Under the pieces are notes generated by a model. It was not told where the DNA came from and made no database searches. It saw nothing but the letters and a program-made list of their open reading frames with translations. From Clostridia bacterium (lineage in GTDB: Bacteria > Bacillota > Clostridia > Oscillospirales > CAG-272), in NCBI GenBank assembly GCA_017537175.1, contig JAFYLH010000021.1, positions 36,978 through 100,977 on the forward strand: a stretch of 64,000 bases of DNA. Reading direction: 5' to 3'. Numbering within the stretch: position 1 is the stretch's first letter; each line of letters begins with the position of its first letter. Positions 1-9,083 of this stretch are shown here, piece by piece. The translations under genes and the position numbers were made by a program.

Positions 1-185
1 AAACCCGAATGGGTTCCGGTAAGGGTTCCCCCGAGTACTGGGTAGCAGTAGTTAAGCCCGGTAGAGTAATGTTTGAGATGGACGGCGTTGCACCTGAGGT
101 AGCTAAGGAAGCTATGCGTCTTGCTATGCACAAGCTCCCCATCAAGTGTAAGTTCGTACAGAAAGCTGTAGAAGAGGAGGCATAA
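1..185 (+). CDS. rplP: 50S ribosomal protein L16, 3' end (partial)
   Basis: C-terminal 60 or so residues of L16, a 23S rRNA-binding protein of the large subunit near the peptidyl-transferase centre and the tRNA A site. The visible part reads [18 protein letters not shown] and later [19 protein letters not shown], which are standard L16 blocks. The start lies before the window. The stop TAA at 183-185 is 3 bases before the GTG of rpmC, as expected for the tightly packed S10/spc operon. Confidence 0.96.
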   Translation, partial: TRMGSGKGSPEYWVAVVKPGRVMFEMDGVAPEVAKEAMRLAMHKLPIKCKFVQKAVEEEA

Positions 186-188
186 AAA

Positions 189-377
189 GTGAAGATCAAT
201 GAACTCAGAGAAATGAGTGTAGAAGCACTCGAAAAGAAGCTCGGCGAGCTCAAGCAGGAACTTTTTAACCTTCGTTTCCAGCACGCTATCAACCAGCTCG
301 ACAATCCTCACAAGATCGTAGATGTCAAGAGAGACATCGCCCGCGTTATGACTCTTCTCAATGAGAAGAACGCGTAA
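189..377 (+). CDS. rpmC: 50S ribosomal protein L29
   Basis: Small (62 aa) two-helix large-subunit protein that sits at the peptide exit tunnel and helps dock trigger factor and SRP. Residues 1-20 ([20 protein letters not shown]) and the [11 protein letters not shown] block are typical. The start is GTG at 189, chosen because GAGGAGG lies 8-14 bases upstream, overlapping the end of rplP. Length is normal for the family. Confidence 0.96.
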   Translation: MKINELREMSVEALEKKLGELKQELFNLRFQHAINQLDNPHKIVDVKRDIARVMTLLNEKNA

Positions 378-398
378 GGAAAGAGGAGGTAAATAGTA

Positions 399-659
399 AT
401 GGAAATGACACGTAACCTCAGAAAGACCAGAGTAGGTATGGTTGTAAGCGATAAGATGGACAAGACCATCGTAGTTGCTATTCAGGACAACGTTAAGCAC
501 CCTATGTACGGCAAGGTATTGAAGCGTACACTCAAGGTTCACGCTCATGACGAGAACAACGAGTGCGGCATCGGTGACAGAGTTACAATCATGGAGACAA
601 GACCTCTTTCCAAGACAAAGAGATGGAGACTTGTCAACATCGTTGAAAAAGCTAAGTAA
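399..659 (+). CDS. rpsQ: 30S ribosomal protein S17
   Basis: Primary 16S rRNA-binding protein (OB fold), 86 aa, involved in early assembly of the 5' domain of the small subunit. The family blocks [20 protein letters not shown] and the C-terminal [14 protein letters not shown] are present. ATG at 399 follows GAGGAGG. It lies between rpmC and rplN in the conserved order. Confidence 0.97.
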   Translation: MEMTRNLRKTRVGMVVSDKMDKTIVVAIQDNVKHPMYGKVLKRTLKVHAHDENNECGIGDRVTIMETRPLSKTKRWRLVNIVEKAK

Positions 660-707
660 GCTAAATAGTTGCTACCAAATCATAGTAACTTACAGGAGGA
701 TAACTAA

Positions 708-1076
708 GTGTTACAGCAAGAATCACGTATGAAGGTTGCCGATAATACCGGCGCCAAAGAATTATTGTGCATTCGCGTACTTGGCGGTACAGGCAGACGT
801 TATGCTAACATCGGTGACGTTATTGTTGCATCAGTTAAGAAGGCAGCACCCAACGGTACAGTTAAGAAGGGTGATGTTGTAAAGGCTGTTGTAGTAAGAA
901 CAGTTAAGGGCGTTAAGCGTAATGACGGTTCCTACATCAAGTTCGACGAAAATGCAGCTATCATTATAAAAGATGACAAGACACCCCGCGGTACCCGTGT
1001 GTTTGGTCCCGTGGCAAGAGAGCTCCGTGATAAGGACTATCTTAAGATCCTTTCACTTGCACCCGAAGTACTTTAA
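708..1076 (+). CDS. rplN: 50S ribosomal protein L14
   Basis: Large-subunit protein (122 aa) at the subunit interface, contacting 16S rRNA helix 14 and the ribosome silencing factor site. It begins [18 protein letters not shown], and the family motif [18 protein letters not shown] is intact. The start is GTG at 708, placed by the upstream AGGAGG and by homology of the N terminus. An ATG seven codons later would remove conserved residues. Confidence 0.97.
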   Translation: MLQQESRMKVADNTGAKELLCIRVLGGTGRRYANIGDVIVASVKKAAPNGTVKKGDVVKAVVVRTVKGVKRNDGSYIKFDENAAIIIKDDKTPRGTRVFGPVARELRDKDYLKILSLAPEVL

Positions 1077-1088
1077 GGAGGAATTACA

Positions 1089-1403
1089 ATGAATAAGGTT
1101 CATGTTAGAAGAGACGACACCGTCATTGTTCTTTCCGGTGACGATAAGGGCAAGAAGGGCAAGGTTGTCGAGGTTTCCCCTAAGGAGGGAAAGGTAATCG
1201 TTAACGGTGTTCACGTTGTTTCTAAGCACACCAAGCCCCGTAAGCAGGGTGAGGCCGGCGGAATCGTAAAGGTTGAGGGCGCTATCTATGCAGATAAGGT
1301 TGCTCTTTACTGCGACAAGTGCGGCAAGGGCGTTCGCGCTAAGTACAACGAAGTTAACGGTAAGAAAGTAAGAGTTTGCGCTAAGTGCGGCAAGGAACTT
1401 TAA
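1089..1403 (+). CDS. rplX: 50S ribosomal protein L24
   Basis: Assembly-initiator protein (104 aa) that binds the 5' end of 23S rRNA. The N-terminal KOW fold is visible (VIVLSGDDKGKKGKVVEV). The C terminus carries two CxxC knuckles (YCDKCGKG and VCAKCGKEL), the zinc-binding form of L24 found in many Firmicutes. It starts at ATG 1089 after AAGGAGG and lies 12 bases after rplN. Confidence 0.97.
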   Translation: MNKVHVRRDDTVIVLSGDDKGKKGKVVEVSPKEGKVIVNGVHVVSKHTKPRKQGEAGGIVKVEGAIYADKVALYCDKCGKGVRAKYNEVNGKKVRVCAKCGKEL

Positions 1404-1418
1404 TAGGAGGGTATAGTA

Positions 1419-1958
1419 ATGGCAAGACTTAACGATATGTACAAGGCTGAAGTTGCTCCCGCCTTAATGAAGAAGTTCAACTACAAGAGCACAATGCAGA
1501 TTCCTAAGTTTGATAAGATCGTTATCAATGTAGGTGTAGGCGATGCTAAGGATAACTCCAAGGCAATCGACTCTGTAATCACTGACATCTCTGCAATCGC
1601 AGGTCAGAAGGCAGTTCCCACCTACGCAAAGAAGTCTGTAGCTAACTTCAAGCTCCGTGAGGGCATGAAGATCGGCGTTAAGGTTACACTCAGAGGCGAG
1701 AGAATGTACGAGTTTATGGATAGACTCTTCAACTTCTCACTTCCCCGTGTCCGCGACTTCAAGGGTATCAATCCCAACGCCTTCGACGGTAGAGGTAACT
1801 ACTCTCTCGGTCTGAAGGAACAGCTTATCTTCCCCGAGATCGAGTACGAGAAGATCGACAAGATCCGTGGTATGGATATCGCATTCGTAACAACAGCTCA
1901 GACAGATGAAGAAGCAAGAGAGCTTCTTACACTCATGGGCGCACCCTTTGCAAAGTAA
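1419..1958 (+). CDS. rplE: 50S ribosomal protein L5
   Basis: 5S rRNA-binding protein (179 aa) of the central protuberance, contacting the P-site tRNA. Blocks that identify it include [37 protein letters not shown] and the C-terminal [18 protein letters not shown]. Length is normal. ATG at 1419 follows AGGAGG. It is followed 19 bases later by rpsN. Confidence 0.97.
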   Translation: MARLNDMYKAEVAPALMKKFNYKSTMQIPKFDKIVINVGVGDAKDNSKAIDSVITDISAIAGQKAVPTYAKKSVANFKLREGMKIGVKVTLRGERMYEFMDRLFNFSLPRVRDFKGINPNAFDGRGNYSLGLKEQLIFPEIEYEKIDKIRGMDIAFVTTAQTDEEARELLTLMGAPFAK

Positions 1959-1977
1959 TTAGAAGGAGGACGAAACA

Positions 1978-2163
1978 ATGGCTAAGAAGGCTATGGTATT
2001 AAAGCAGCAGAAGGCACAGAAGTTCTCTACAAGAGAATACAACAGATGTAAAATCTGCGGTCGTCCCCATGCTTATCTCCGCAAGTACGGTATCTGCCGT
2101 ATCTGCTTCAGAGAGCTTGCATACAAGGGCGAAATTCCCGGAGTTCGTAAAGCATCGTGGTAA
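1978..2163 (+). CDS. rpsN: 30S ribosomal protein S14, zinc type
   Basis: Late-assembling small-subunit head protein (61 aa). This is the short zinc-binding (type Z) paralogue: two CxxC pairs are visible in [20 protein letters not shown]. The conserved C terminus IPGVRKASW is intact. ATG at 1978 follows AAGGAGG. An unusually long 176-base gap separates it from rpsH. Confidence 0.97.
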   Translation: MAKKAMVLKQQKAQKFSTREYNRCKICGRPHAYLRKYGICRICFRELAYKGEIPGVRKASW

Positions 2164-2339
2164 TCTCCACGCTCAATCGGAAGGAGCAAGGGAAGAAGTG
2201 AGTAGCTGTCTGCGAAATTCCGTGTGATGTGTACGCACAGAGCAAAGGAGCGCAGTATGGCTGCAGGCACTGCCTGCCCAGGCTAACCGCCGATACTAAG
2301 TCGCTATAAGCGGCAATTGCAAATAGGAGGATTAGAATA
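2164..2339 (+). promoter_or_regulatory. Untranslated spacer between rpsN and rpsH with a strong hairpin
   Basis: Spacers elsewhere in this operon are mostly 10-50 bases, but here 176 bases carry no plausible reading frame. The sequence contains a perfect 6-bp hairpin GCAGGC-ACT-GCCTGC near 2261-2275 and a GC-rich patch around 2225-2275. The RBS AGGAGG of rpsH is at the 3' end. It could be a regulatory or processing element (S8 regulates the spc operon in E. coli, although at a different place). There is no clear terminator, so transcription probably continues. Function is inferred only. Confidence 0.45.
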
Positions 2340-2735
2340 ATGCAAATGTCAGACGTAATTGCGGATATGCTTACGCGTATCAGAAACGCAGGCAACGCAA
2401 AGCACGAAACAGTTGATGTTCCCGCTTCCAACATGAAGAAGGCTATCGCCGACATTCTTGTTAACGAGGGTTACATCAAGGGATACCAGGTTGTTGAAGA
2501 CGGCAAGCAGGGTATCATCAGAATCACACTTAAGTATGTAAACAAGAAGAAGGCTATTACAGGCATCAAGCGTGTATCCAAGCCCGGTCTCCGTGTTTAC
2601 TCCAACTGCGAGGATATTCCCAAGGTTATGAACGGTCTCGGAATTGCGATCATCTCCACTTCCAAGGGCATCATGACCGACAAGAAGGCTCGTTTAGAAA
2701 ACGTAGGCGGCGAAGTGCTTGCCTTCGTATGGTAA
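2340..2735 (+). CDS. rpsH: 30S ribosomal protein S8
   Basis: Primary 16S rRNA-binding protein (131 aa) of the platform, and in E. coli the translational repressor of this operon. The N terminus ([14 protein letters not shown]) and the C-terminal block [20 protein letters not shown] are diagnostic. The start ATG at 2340 follows AGGAGGATTAGAATA. It is translated after the long untranslated spacer described for 2164-2339. Confidence 0.97.
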   Translation: MQMSDVIADMLTRIRNAGNAKHETVDVPASNMKKAIADILVNEGYIKGYQVVEDGKQGIIRITLKYVNKKKAITGIKRVSKPGLRVYSNCEDIPKVMNGLGIAIISTSKGIMTDKKARLENVGGEVLAFVW

Positions 2736-2757
2736 TAAGATAGGGAGGATTTAGAAT

Positions 2758-3297
2758 ATGTCCAGAATTGGTAGACAGCCTATAAATGTTCCCGCAGGCG
2801 TTGAAGTTACAGTAGGCGCTGACAACCTTGTTACCGTAAAGGGTCCCAAGGGAACACTCACACAGGCATTTAACACAGAAATGAAGATCACCGTAGACGG
2901 CGCAACAGTAGTTGTTGAGCGTCCTTCGGAGTCTAAGGAACACAAGTCTCTTCATGGCCTCACCAGAACACTTATCAACAACATGGTTGTAGGTGTAAGC
3001 CAGGGCTATTCCAAGAAGCTTGAGATCAACGGCGTAGGTTACAGAGCAGCTAAGGCTGGTAAGGTACTCCAGCTCAACCTCGGTTACTCCCACGACGTTA
3101 AGTTTGAAGATGCAGACGGCGTTACCTTTGAGGTGCCCGATGCTAACACAATCATCGTATCCGGTATCGACAAGCAGAAGGTTGGTCAGGTTGCAGCTCT
3201 CGTAAGAGAGAAGAGACCCCCTGAACCCTACCACGGCAAGGGTATCAAGTACGCAGACGAGCATATCCGCCGCAAGGCTGGTAAGGCCGGTAAGTAA
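2758..3297 (+). CDS. rplF: 50S ribosomal protein L6
   Basis: Large-subunit protein (179 aa) with two repeated alpha/beta domains that binds near the sarcin-ricin loop and factor site. MSRIGRQPINVPAGVEV at the N terminus and PEPYHGKGIKYADEHIRRK at the C terminus are signature blocks. GGGAGG precedes the ATG. Length and position in the operon are standard. Confidence 0.97.
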   Translation: MSRIGRQPINVPAGVEVTVGADNLVTVKGPKGTLTQAFNTEMKITVDGATVVVERPSESKEHKSLHGLTRTLINNMVVGVSQGYSKKLEINGVGYRAAKAGKVLQLNLGYSHDVKFEDADGVTFEVPDANTIIVSGIDKQKVGQVAALVREKRPPEPYHGKGIKYADEHIRRKAGKAGK

Positions 3298-3315
3298 GAA
3301 AGGAGAGGGTTTGCA

Positions 3316-3675
3316 ATGGTATCTAGAAAAGACACAAACAAGGCACGTCTTAAGAGACATGCAAGAGTCAGAGCAAAGATTTCCGGTACTCCCGAGAGAC
3401 CCCGTCTTTGTGTATATCGCTCCAACGCTAACATCTCTGTACAGATCATAGACGATGTTAACGGAAACACTCTCGTTTCCGCATCCACACTCGAGAAGAC
3501 CTTTACCGAATACGGCGGCAACAAGACTGCTGCTCGTGAGATCGGTAAGATCATCGCAGCAAGAGCACTTGAGAAGAATATCGACACAGTTGTATTTGAC
3601 CGTGGCGGTTACCTTTATCACGGACGTGTACTCGAGCTTGCTGAAGGCGCTCGCGAGGGCGGCCTGAAATTCTGA
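3316..3675 (+). CDS. rplR: 50S ribosomal protein L18
   Basis: 5S rRNA-binding protein (119 aa) of the central protuberance. Recognised by [37 protein letters not shown] and the C-terminal [15 protein letters not shown] at 3316 follows AGGAGAGGG. Gene order rplF-rplR-rpsE is conserved. Confidence 0.97.
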   Translation: MVSRKDTNKARLKRHARVRAKISGTPERPRLCVYRSNANISVQIIDDVNGNTLVSASTLEKTFTEYGGNKTAAREIGKIIAARALEKNIDTVVFDRGGYLYHGRVLELAEGAREGGLKF

Positions 3676-3694
3676 GTAGGAGGAGTAATAAGAT

Positions 3695-4192
3695 ATGGCA
3701 CAGAAAATAGATGCAGCTACATTGGATCTTATCGAAACCAATGTTGCTATAAAGCGTGTATCTAAGACCGTTAAGGGTGGTCGTATCATCCGTTTCACAG
3801 CGATCATGATCGTTGGTGACGGTAACGGTCACGTAGGTTACGGTTCCGGTAAGGCAGCCGAGGTTCCCGAGGCTATCCGTAAGGCAATCGAAGATGCAAA
3901 GAAGAATATGATCAAGGTATCTCTCAAGGGTACAACTATTCCCCACGAAGTTATCGGTGAGTACGGCGCAGGCAGAGTACTTCTCAAGCCCGCTGCAGAA
4001 GGTACCGGTATCATCGCAGGTGGCGTAGTTCGTAAGGTTCTTGAGGCTGCAGGTATCAAGAACATCAGAGCTAAGTGTCTGCGTTCCAACAACCCCGCAA
4101 ATGTTGTTAAGGCAACATTCGAGGGCCTCAAGGCACTTCGCACCGCAGAGGAAGTTGCTGCTATCCGCGGCATCTCCGCTGATCAGTTATAA
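3695..4192 (+). CDS. rpsE: 30S ribosomal protein S5
   Basis: Small-subunit protein (165 aa) important for translational fidelity and mRNA helicase activity at the entry tunnel. It has an N-terminal double-stranded-RNA-binding fold ([16 protein letters not shown]) and the C-terminal block with [15 protein letters not shown] and [12 protein letters not shown] at 3695 follows AGGAGG. Length is normal. Confidence 0.97.
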   Translation: MAQKIDAATLDLIETNVAIKRVSKTVKGGRIIRFTAIMIVGDGNGHVGYGSGKAAEVPEAIRKAIEDAKKNMIKVSLKGTTIPHEVIGEYGAGRVLLKPAAEGTGIIAGGVVRKVLEAAGIKNIRAKCLRSNNPANVVKATFEGLKALRTAEEVAAIRGISADQL

Positions 4193-4210
4193 TAAGGAGG
4201 GTCTTTAGAA

Positions 4211-4387
4211 ATGGCTAAGATTAAAGTTACTCTCGTAAAGAGCCTCATCGGCGCTAAGCCCAATCAGAAGCTTACCGCTAAGTCCCTTGGTCTTGCTAAG
4301 ATCGGTGATTACATCGAGCACGAGGACAACGCAGTTCTCGCAGGCAAGGTAAAGGTTATATCTCACCTCGTTAAAGTTGGCGAGTAA
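4211..4387 (+). CDS. rpmD: 50S ribosomal protein L30
   Basis: Short (58 aa) large-subunit protein, translated as MAKIKVTLVKSLIGAKPNQK and ending HLVKVGE. The segment SLIGAKPNQKLTAKSLGLAK matches the L30 fold. ATG at 4211 lies after AAGGAGGGTC and the stop TAA is at 4385-4387. The gene fills the expected slot between rpsE and rplO. Confidence 0.95.
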   Translation: MAKIKVTLVKSLIGAKPNQKLTAKSLGLAKIGDYIEHEDNAVLAGKVKVISHLVKVGE

Positions 4388-4409
4388 ATTCTAAAAGGAG
4401 GAAAAACCA

Positions 4410-4850
4410 ATGAAGCTCCATGAACTTTCACCCGCTCCCGGTTCTGCTAAGCCTGCATGGCGTAAGGGCAGAGGCCACGGTTCGGGTAACGGCAAGACCG
4501 CAGGTAAGGGTCACAAGGGCCAGAACGCTCGTTCCGGCGGCGGTGTTCGTCCCGGTTTTGAGGGCGGTCAGCTTCCGCTTTATAGAAAGCTTCCCAAGAG
4601 AGGATTCAACAACATCTTCTCCAAGGAATATGCTATCGTCAACGTAGAGGATCTCAACAAGTTTGAAGACGGCGCTACCGTTGATATGACAGCACTTCTT
4701 GAGTCCGGCATGCTCCGCAAGGAACTCGACGGTCTTAAGGTTTTAGGTAATGGCGAAATTACCAAGAAGTTAACTGTTAAGGCTAAGATCTTCTCCGCAT
4801 CCGCAAAAGAAAAGATCGAGGCTGCAGGAGGAAAGGCAGAGGTGATCTAA
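4410..4850 (+). CDS. rplO: 50S ribosomal protein L15
   Basis: Late-assembly large-subunit protein (146 aa) with a long basic glycine-rich N-terminal extension that threads into 23S rRNA ([19 protein letters not shown]). The globular C-terminal part includes [22 protein letters not shown] at 4410 follows AAAAGGAGG. It ends 1 base before the GTG of secY, indicating translational coupling. Confidence 0.97.
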   Translation: MKLHELSPAPGSAKPAWRKGRGHGSGNGKTAGKGHKGQNARSGGGVRPGFEGGQLPLYRKLPKRGFNNIFSKEYAIVNVEDLNKFEDGATVDMTALLESGMLRKELDGLKVLGNGEITKKLTVKAKIFSASAKEKIEAAGGKAEVI

Positions 4851-4851
4851 G

Positions 4852-6159
4852 GTGCTTAAGACATTTAAAAATGCCTGGAAGATACCGGATCTCCGCAAGA
4901 AGATACTCTTTACTATCTTCATAGTTGTTCTTTACAGACTCGGCGCGAATATTTTCGTACCCTACATCGATTCCCATGTTATGGAAGGTGTTTTCAACAA
5001 CGCTGACGTAGCAGGCTCTATGTTCCAGTACCTCAACATTCTCTCCGGTTCTGCACTTTCACAGGCAACTCTCTTCGCACTTTCCATTTCTCCCTACATT
5101 ACAGCATCCATCGTTATACAGCTTCTTTCTGTAGCAATCCCCGCTCTTGAGAGACTCTCCAAGGAAGGCGAGGAGGGCAAGAAGATCCTGACTCAGTGGA
5201 CTCGTATAATCACCGTTGTACTTGGTCTTATAACCGCTACCGGTTATTACCTGACCATGAGAAACGGCTTCGGTCAGGGTGCAGAAATCCTTACCGATAA
5301 GGGTGTATTTGCTGCTATCGTTATCATCGTATGCTATGTTGCAGGTACTGCACTTGTAATGTGGCTTGCAGAGCTCATCAACGAGCACGGTATCGGTAAC
5401 GGTATCTCCATCATCCTTTTTGCTAACATTCTGGCAGGCTCACAGACAATAGTTCAGACTATTATCGGCTACATCACCAAGGGTCCCTGGTGGCTCGTTG
5501 TTGCAGAAATTGTTATTTTTGTATCACTTGCTATCGTTACCTTTGTTGTATTCATCACCGAAAGTGAGAGAAGACTTCCTGTACAGTATGCAAAGAAGGT
5601 AGTTGGCCGTAAGATGTACGGCGGTCAGAGCACACATCTTCCCATCAAGCTTAATATGTCCGGCGTTATGCCTATAATCTTTGCGAACTCTATCGTGGCT
5701 CTGCCCTCGACCATCGCACTGATCTTCCCGGCTAACGACACAACTTCTTGGTGGTATCATGTTGTAAACTTCTTCTCACCCAACGGATGGTTCTATCCCA
5801 TAGCATTTGCAGTGCTTATCGTAGCATTTGCATACTTCTATATTTCGATTTCCTTCAACCCTGTTGAAGTATCCAACAATCTTAAGAAGAACGGTGGCTT
5901 CATCCCCGGTATCAGACCCGGCAGACCCACCTCCGACTATATTACAAAGGTTCTTAACAGAATCGTTCTTATGGGCGCATTCTTCCTTTGCATTATAGCT
6001 ATCATTCCTATGATTGCAAACTGGGTAAGCGGCGGTGCGCTCCAGGGTATCGCATTCGGCGGTTCCTCACTGCTCATCGTTGTAGGTGTTGTACTTGAGA
6101 CAGCACGCGAGATCGAGGGTCAGATGACCATGCGTCACTACAAGGGCTTCCTTGAGTAA
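4852..6159 (+). CDS. secY: Preprotein translocase subunit SecY
   Basis: Channel-forming subunit (435 aa, about ten membrane helices) of the Sec translocon in the cytoplasmic membrane. Diagnostic blocks are FVPYIDSHVM, LSISPYITASIVIQLL, NGISIILFANI and the cytoplasmic loop KLNMSGVMPIIFA. The start is GTG at 4852; AGGAGGAAAGGCAGAG upstream lies inside the rplO 3' end. It would export the four signal-peptide proteins encoded downstream, among others. Confidence 0.97.
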   Translation: MLKTFKNAWKIPDLRKKILFTIFIVVLYRLGANIFVPYIDSHVMEGVFNNADVAGSMFQYLNILSGSALSQATLFALSISPYITASIVIQLLSVAIPALERLSKEGEEGKKILTQWTRIITVVLGLITATGYYLTMRNGFGQGAEILTDKGVFAAIVIIVCYVAGTALVMWLAELINEHGIGNGISIILFANILAGSQTIVQTIIGYITKGPWWLVVAEIVIFVSLAIVTFVVFITESERRLPVQYAKKVVGRKMYGGQSTHLPIKLNMSGVMPIIFANSIVALPSTIALIFPANDTTSWWYHVVNFFSPNGWFYPIAFAVLIVAFAYFYISISFNPVEVSNNLKKNGGFIPGIRPGRPTSDYITKVLNRIVLMGAFFLCIIAIIPMIANWVSGGALQGIAFGGSSLLIVVGVVLETAREIEGQMTMRHYKGFLE

Positions 6160-6177
6160 AATGAACGAAGCGATGCT

Positions 6178-6201
6178 GCCAAAGAGCTACGGCTCTTTGG
6201 C
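6178..6201 (+). promoter_or_regulatory. 10-bp perfect hairpin between secY and adk
   Basis: GCCAAAGAGC and GCTCTTTGGC form a perfect stem around a 4-base loop, with no following T-run. It is therefore not a typical intrinsic terminator. It may be an RNA processing or stability element that separates translation of secY from that of adk. Confidence 0.5.
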
Positions 6202-6241
6202 GGGCATCTAACCACCCAAGTAATGAGTGGAGGAAATATTA

Positions 6242-6871
6242 ATGAAGATAATATTCTTAGGAGCACCCGGTGCAGGTAAGGGAACACAGGCTGAGATCGC
6301 GGCCGAGACCTTTAACATTCCTGCAATATCCACAGGTGCAATAATCCGTGAGGCAATCAAGACAGGCACCGAGATGGGCACCAAGGCTAAGGAATTTACC
6401 AGCAAGGGTGCACTGGTTCCCGATGAGGTTGTTATCGGTATAATCAAAGAGAGACTGGCAAAGGACGACTGTGCAAACGGCTTCATCCTTGACGGTTTCC
6501 CCAGAACGGTTCCTCAGGCTGAGGCGCTTGACGCTATGGGCGTTACTATCGACAAGGTAGTAAACATTGAGGTACCCGACGAAAAGATAGTTACACGTAT
6601 GAGCGGCAGACGCGCATGTCCTGCATGCGGCGCTACCTTCCATACAGAGTATAAGCCGTCTAAGTCCGGTGAGACCTGTGACAAGTGCGGTGCCGGTCTT
6701 ACAATCAGAGAGGACGATAAGCCCGAGGTTGTACTTGACAGACTCGCAACCTATCACGAGGTTACCGAGCCCTTAAAGGACTACTATGAAAAGACGGGTA
6801 AGCTTGTAACAGTCATCGGTCAGGAGGAAGTTGCAGATACAACTGCTCTTACTCTTGCAGCATTGAAGTAA
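6242..6871 (+). CDS. adk: Adenylate kinase, zinc-lid type
   Basis: Catalyses ATP + AMP to 2 ADP in the cytoplasm; 209 aa. The P-loop GAPGAGKGTQ lies at residues 7-16, the AMP-binding block with FILDGFPRT in the middle, and the LID domain carries CPACG and CDKCG, the four-cysteine zinc site common in Gram-positives. The start ATG at 6242 is preferred over an in-frame upstream TTG because GGAGG lies 8 bases before it. It sits in the conserved secY-adk-map order. Confidence 0.96.
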   Translation: MKIIFLGAPGAGKGTQAEIAAETFNIPAISTGAIIREAIKTGTEMGTKAKEFTSKGALVPDEVVIGIIKERLAKDDCANGFILDGFPRTVPQAEALDAMGVTIDKVVNIEVPDEKIVTRMSGRRACPACGATFHTEYKPSKSGETCDKCGAGLTIREDDKPEVVLDRLATYHEVTEPLKDYYEKTGKLVTVIGQEEVADTTALTLAALK

Positions 6872-6880
6872 ACTTCATTT

Positions 6881-7633
6881 ATGATCCAGTTAAAAAATCC
6901 CGAGCAGATAGCTCTTATGAAACAGGCAGGACGCATCACAGGCGAAGCATTAGCCCTCGCAGGTGAGGCGGTCAGAGAAGGTATCACCACCAAGCACCTT
7001 GATGATATGATCCGTCATCACATCGAAAAGTGCGGTGCCAAGCCCTCCTTTTTAGGATACGGGGGATTCCCCGGAAGCGCTTGCATCAGCATAAACGAGC
7101 AGGTGATACACGGTATACCCTCTCCCAATGTTTACCTGCAAGAGGGCGATATCGTAAAGATCGATGTCGGAGCCTATTACCGCGGCTTTCACGGCGACAG
7201 TGCAAATACTTTCGCTGTAGGTAATATAACTCCCGAGGCAAAAAAGCTGATCGATACTACAAAAGAATCATTCTTCCGCGGTATTGAGCAGTTTGCCCAA
7301 GGAAACAGGATAGGCGATATCGGTCATGCGATAGAGTCATATGTAACTGCAAACGGTTACAATGTCGTTAAAAAATATGTGGGACACGGTGTGGGCCGCG
7401 AGTTGCACGAGTCTCCCGAGGTTCCTAACTACGGCAAGCCGGGCAGAGGTCCGAGAATTGCGGTAGGTATGGCAATAGCGATCGAGCCTATGGTAAACAT
7501 GGGTACAAGCGATGTTGTCGAGCTTAGCGACGGCTGGACGGTTTTGAGTGCGGACAGATCACTGTCCTGTCACTATGAGCATACGGTTGCTCTTACCGAA
7601 AACGGTGTCGAAATACTTACACTTGTGGAGTAG
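6881..7633 (+). CDS. map: Methionine aminopeptidase type I
   Basis: Removes N-terminal methionine from nascent proteins; 250 aa, pita-bread fold with two metal ions. Metal ligands are visible in VKIDVGAYYRGFHGDSANTF (two Asp), in GHGVGRELHESP (His) and in the C-terminal Glu residues of AIEPMV and HYEHTVALTENG. The start ATG at 6881 lies 9 bases after adk and has no strong RBS, consistent with coupled translation. Confidence 0.96.
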   Translation: MIQLKNPEQIALMKQAGRITGEALALAGEAVREGITTKHLDDMIRHHIEKCGAKPSFLGYGGFPGSACISINEQVIHGIPSPNVYLQEGDIVKIDVGAYYRGFHGDSANTFAVGNITPEAKKLIDTTKESFFRGIEQFAQGNRIGDIGHAIESYVTANGYNVVKKYVGHGVGRELHESPEVPNYGKPGRGPRIAVGMAIAIEPMVNMGTSDVVELSDGWTVLSADRSLSCHYEHTVALTENGVEILTLVE

Positions 7634-7638
7634 ACATT

Positions 7639-7902
7639 ATGATCGGTAGAATAGCGGTAAGTACACAGGGCAGAGACAAGGGCAGGGCGTTCATAATAGT
7701 TGACACACCCGAAGAAAACTTTGTAATGCTTTGTGACGGTGAGCTCAGAAGATTAGAAAAACCGAAGAGAAAAAAGCTTAAGCATATAAAGCTTCTTGCA
7801 ATCGACCCGGTAGAGATACCGGAGACCAACAAAAAGCTCAATGAGCTTATAAAAAACATTTCTCAATCATATTTAGGAGGAAATTTCCGTGGCAAAGGAT
7901 GA
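7639..7902 (+). CDS. KOW-domain RNA-binding protein (L14e-like)
   Basis: 87-aa basic protein starting [20 protein letters not shown], a KOW-type RNA-binding beta-barrel. The C-terminal half is rich in lysine ([15 protein letters not shown]). Proteins of this type are found between map and infA in many clostridia and are annotated as L14e/KOW-like. The molecular role is not established. It overlaps the start of infA by 14 bases, so the two are translationally coupled. Confidence 0.85.
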   Translation: MIGRIAVSTQGRDKGRAFIIVDTPEENFVMLCDGELRRLEKPKRKKLKHIKLLAIDPVEIPETNKKLNELIKNISQSYLGGNFRGKG

Positions 7903-8107
7903 CGTAATTGAGTTCGAGGGAACAGTAGTAGAAGCATTGCCCAATGCAAACTTCAAGGTACAGCTCCCCAACGGACACTTTGTAACAGCACACATTTCAG
8001 GCAAACTGAGAATGAATTATATATGGATACTTCCCGGCGATAAGGTTACAGTTGAGGTTTCTATGTATGACCTCACCAAGGGCCGTATCACCTGGCGTGC
8101 CAAATAA
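7889..8107 (+). CDS. infA: Translation initiation factor IF-1
   Basis: 72-aa OB-fold protein that binds the A site of the 30S subunit during initiation. It reads [20 protein letters not shown] followed by [15 protein letters not shown], both standard for IF-1. The start is GTG at 7889 with AGGAGG 9 bases upstream, inside the KOW-protein gene. Confidence 0.97.
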   Translation: MAKDDVIEFEGTVVEALPNANFKVQLPNGHFVTAHISGKLRMNYIWILPGDKVTVEVSMYDLTKGRITWRAK

Positions 8108-8125
8108 GAAAGGATAGGTATTAAA

Positions 8126-8239
8126 ATGAAGGTTAAACCGTCCGTTAAGAAGATCTGCGAAAAGTGCAAGATCATTAAGAGAAAAGGTAACGTAATGGTT
8201 ATATGCGAGAACCCCAAGCATAAGCAGAGACAGGGTTAA
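8126..8239 (+). CDS. rpmJ: 50S ribosomal protein L36
   Basis: 37-aa zinc-ribbon protein: [20 protein letters not shown] followed by [13 protein letters not shown], giving the C-x2-C-x12-C-x4-H site of zinc-type L36. ATG at 8126, stop TAA at 8237-8239, with AAAGGATAGG upstream. It lies between infA and rpsM as usual. Confidence 0.97.
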   Translation: MKVKPSVKKICEKCKIIKRKGNVMVICENPKHKQRQG

Positions 8240-8286
8240 TCGCAGCATTCGCTGAATGCATTATACTAAAATAAGGAGAAAATCAA

Positions 8287-8655
8287 ATGGCTCGTATAGC
8301 AGGCGTAGATATTCCTAATTCTAAACGTATTGAAATCGCACTGACCTATATATACGGTATCGGCAGAACATCTGCTGTAAAGATCCTTGAGACCACAGGT
8401 ATCGACCCCGACACCCGTGCAAAGGACCTTACCGAGGATCAGGTAGCTAAGCTCCGTGACGAGATCGAAAACAACTACATGGTAGAGGGTGACCTTCGCC
8501 GTGAGGTTGGTATGAACATCAAGAGACTTATCGAGGTAAACTGCTACCGCGGTATGCGTCACAGAAAAGGCCTTCCCGTAAGAGGTCAGCGTACCAAGAC
8601 TAACGCGAGAACCAGAAAGGGTCCCGCTAAGACTATCGCAAATAAGAAGAAGTAA
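8287..8655 (+). CDS. rpsM: 30S ribosomal protein S13
   Basis: Small-subunit head protein (122 aa) that contacts the P-site tRNA and forms bridges to the 50S. The helix-two-turn-helix region [17 protein letters not shown] and the basic C-terminal tail [20 protein letters not shown] are characteristic. ATG at 8287 follows AAGGAG. Confidence 0.97.
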   Translation: MARIAGVDIPNSKRIEIALTYIYGIGRTSAVKILETTGIDPDTRAKDLTEDQVAKLRDEIENNYMVEGDLRREVGMNIKRLIEVNCYRGMRHRKGLPVRGQRTKTNARTRKGPAKTIANKKK

Positions 8656-8669
8656 GGAGTGACAACCTA

Positions 8670-9062
8670 ATGGCTAACGTAAAGAAAGTTACCAGAAAGC
8701 GCCGTGAGCGCAAGAATATTGAAAAGGGCGCTGCACACATCAGAGCAACTTTCAATAACACAATCGTAACCATAACGGATGTGGCCGGAAACGCAGTATC
8801 ATGGGCATCTGCCGGTGAGCTCGGTTTCAAGGGTTCCAGAAAGTCCACTCCGTTTGCTGCACAGATGGCAGCAGAGACCGCTGCAAAGGCAGCAGTAGAT
8901 CACGGCATGAAGACCGTTGAGGTTTTTGTTAAGGGCCCCGGTTCCGGTCGTGAATCCGCAATCCGCGCACTTCAGACTGCAGGTCTTGACATCACAATGA
9001 TCAAGGATGTTACACCCATCCCTCACAACGGATGCAGACCGCCTAAGCGCCGCAGAGTTTAA
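8670..9062 (+). CDS. rpsK: 30S ribosomal protein S11
   Basis: Platform protein (130 aa) that borders the mRNA exit channel. [16 protein letters not shown], the central [14 protein letters not shown] and the C-terminal [13 protein letters not shown] are diagnostic. The start ATG at 8670 is 14 bases after rpsM. Confidence 0.97.
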   Translation: MANVKKVTRKRRERKNIEKGAAHIRATFNNTIVTITDVAGNAVSWASAGELGFKGSRKSTPFAAQMAAETAAKAAVDHGMKTVEVFVKGPGSGRESAIRALQTAGLDITMIKDVTPIPHNGCRPPKRRRV

Positions 9063-9083
9063 TTTTAAGGGAGGATCAGAAAT

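Noticed and set aside
2671..3807. Long minus-strand frame of 378 codons across ribosomal genes
   Set aside because: It is antisense to rplF, rplR and rpsE and produced by their codon bias; no RBS and no family resemblance.
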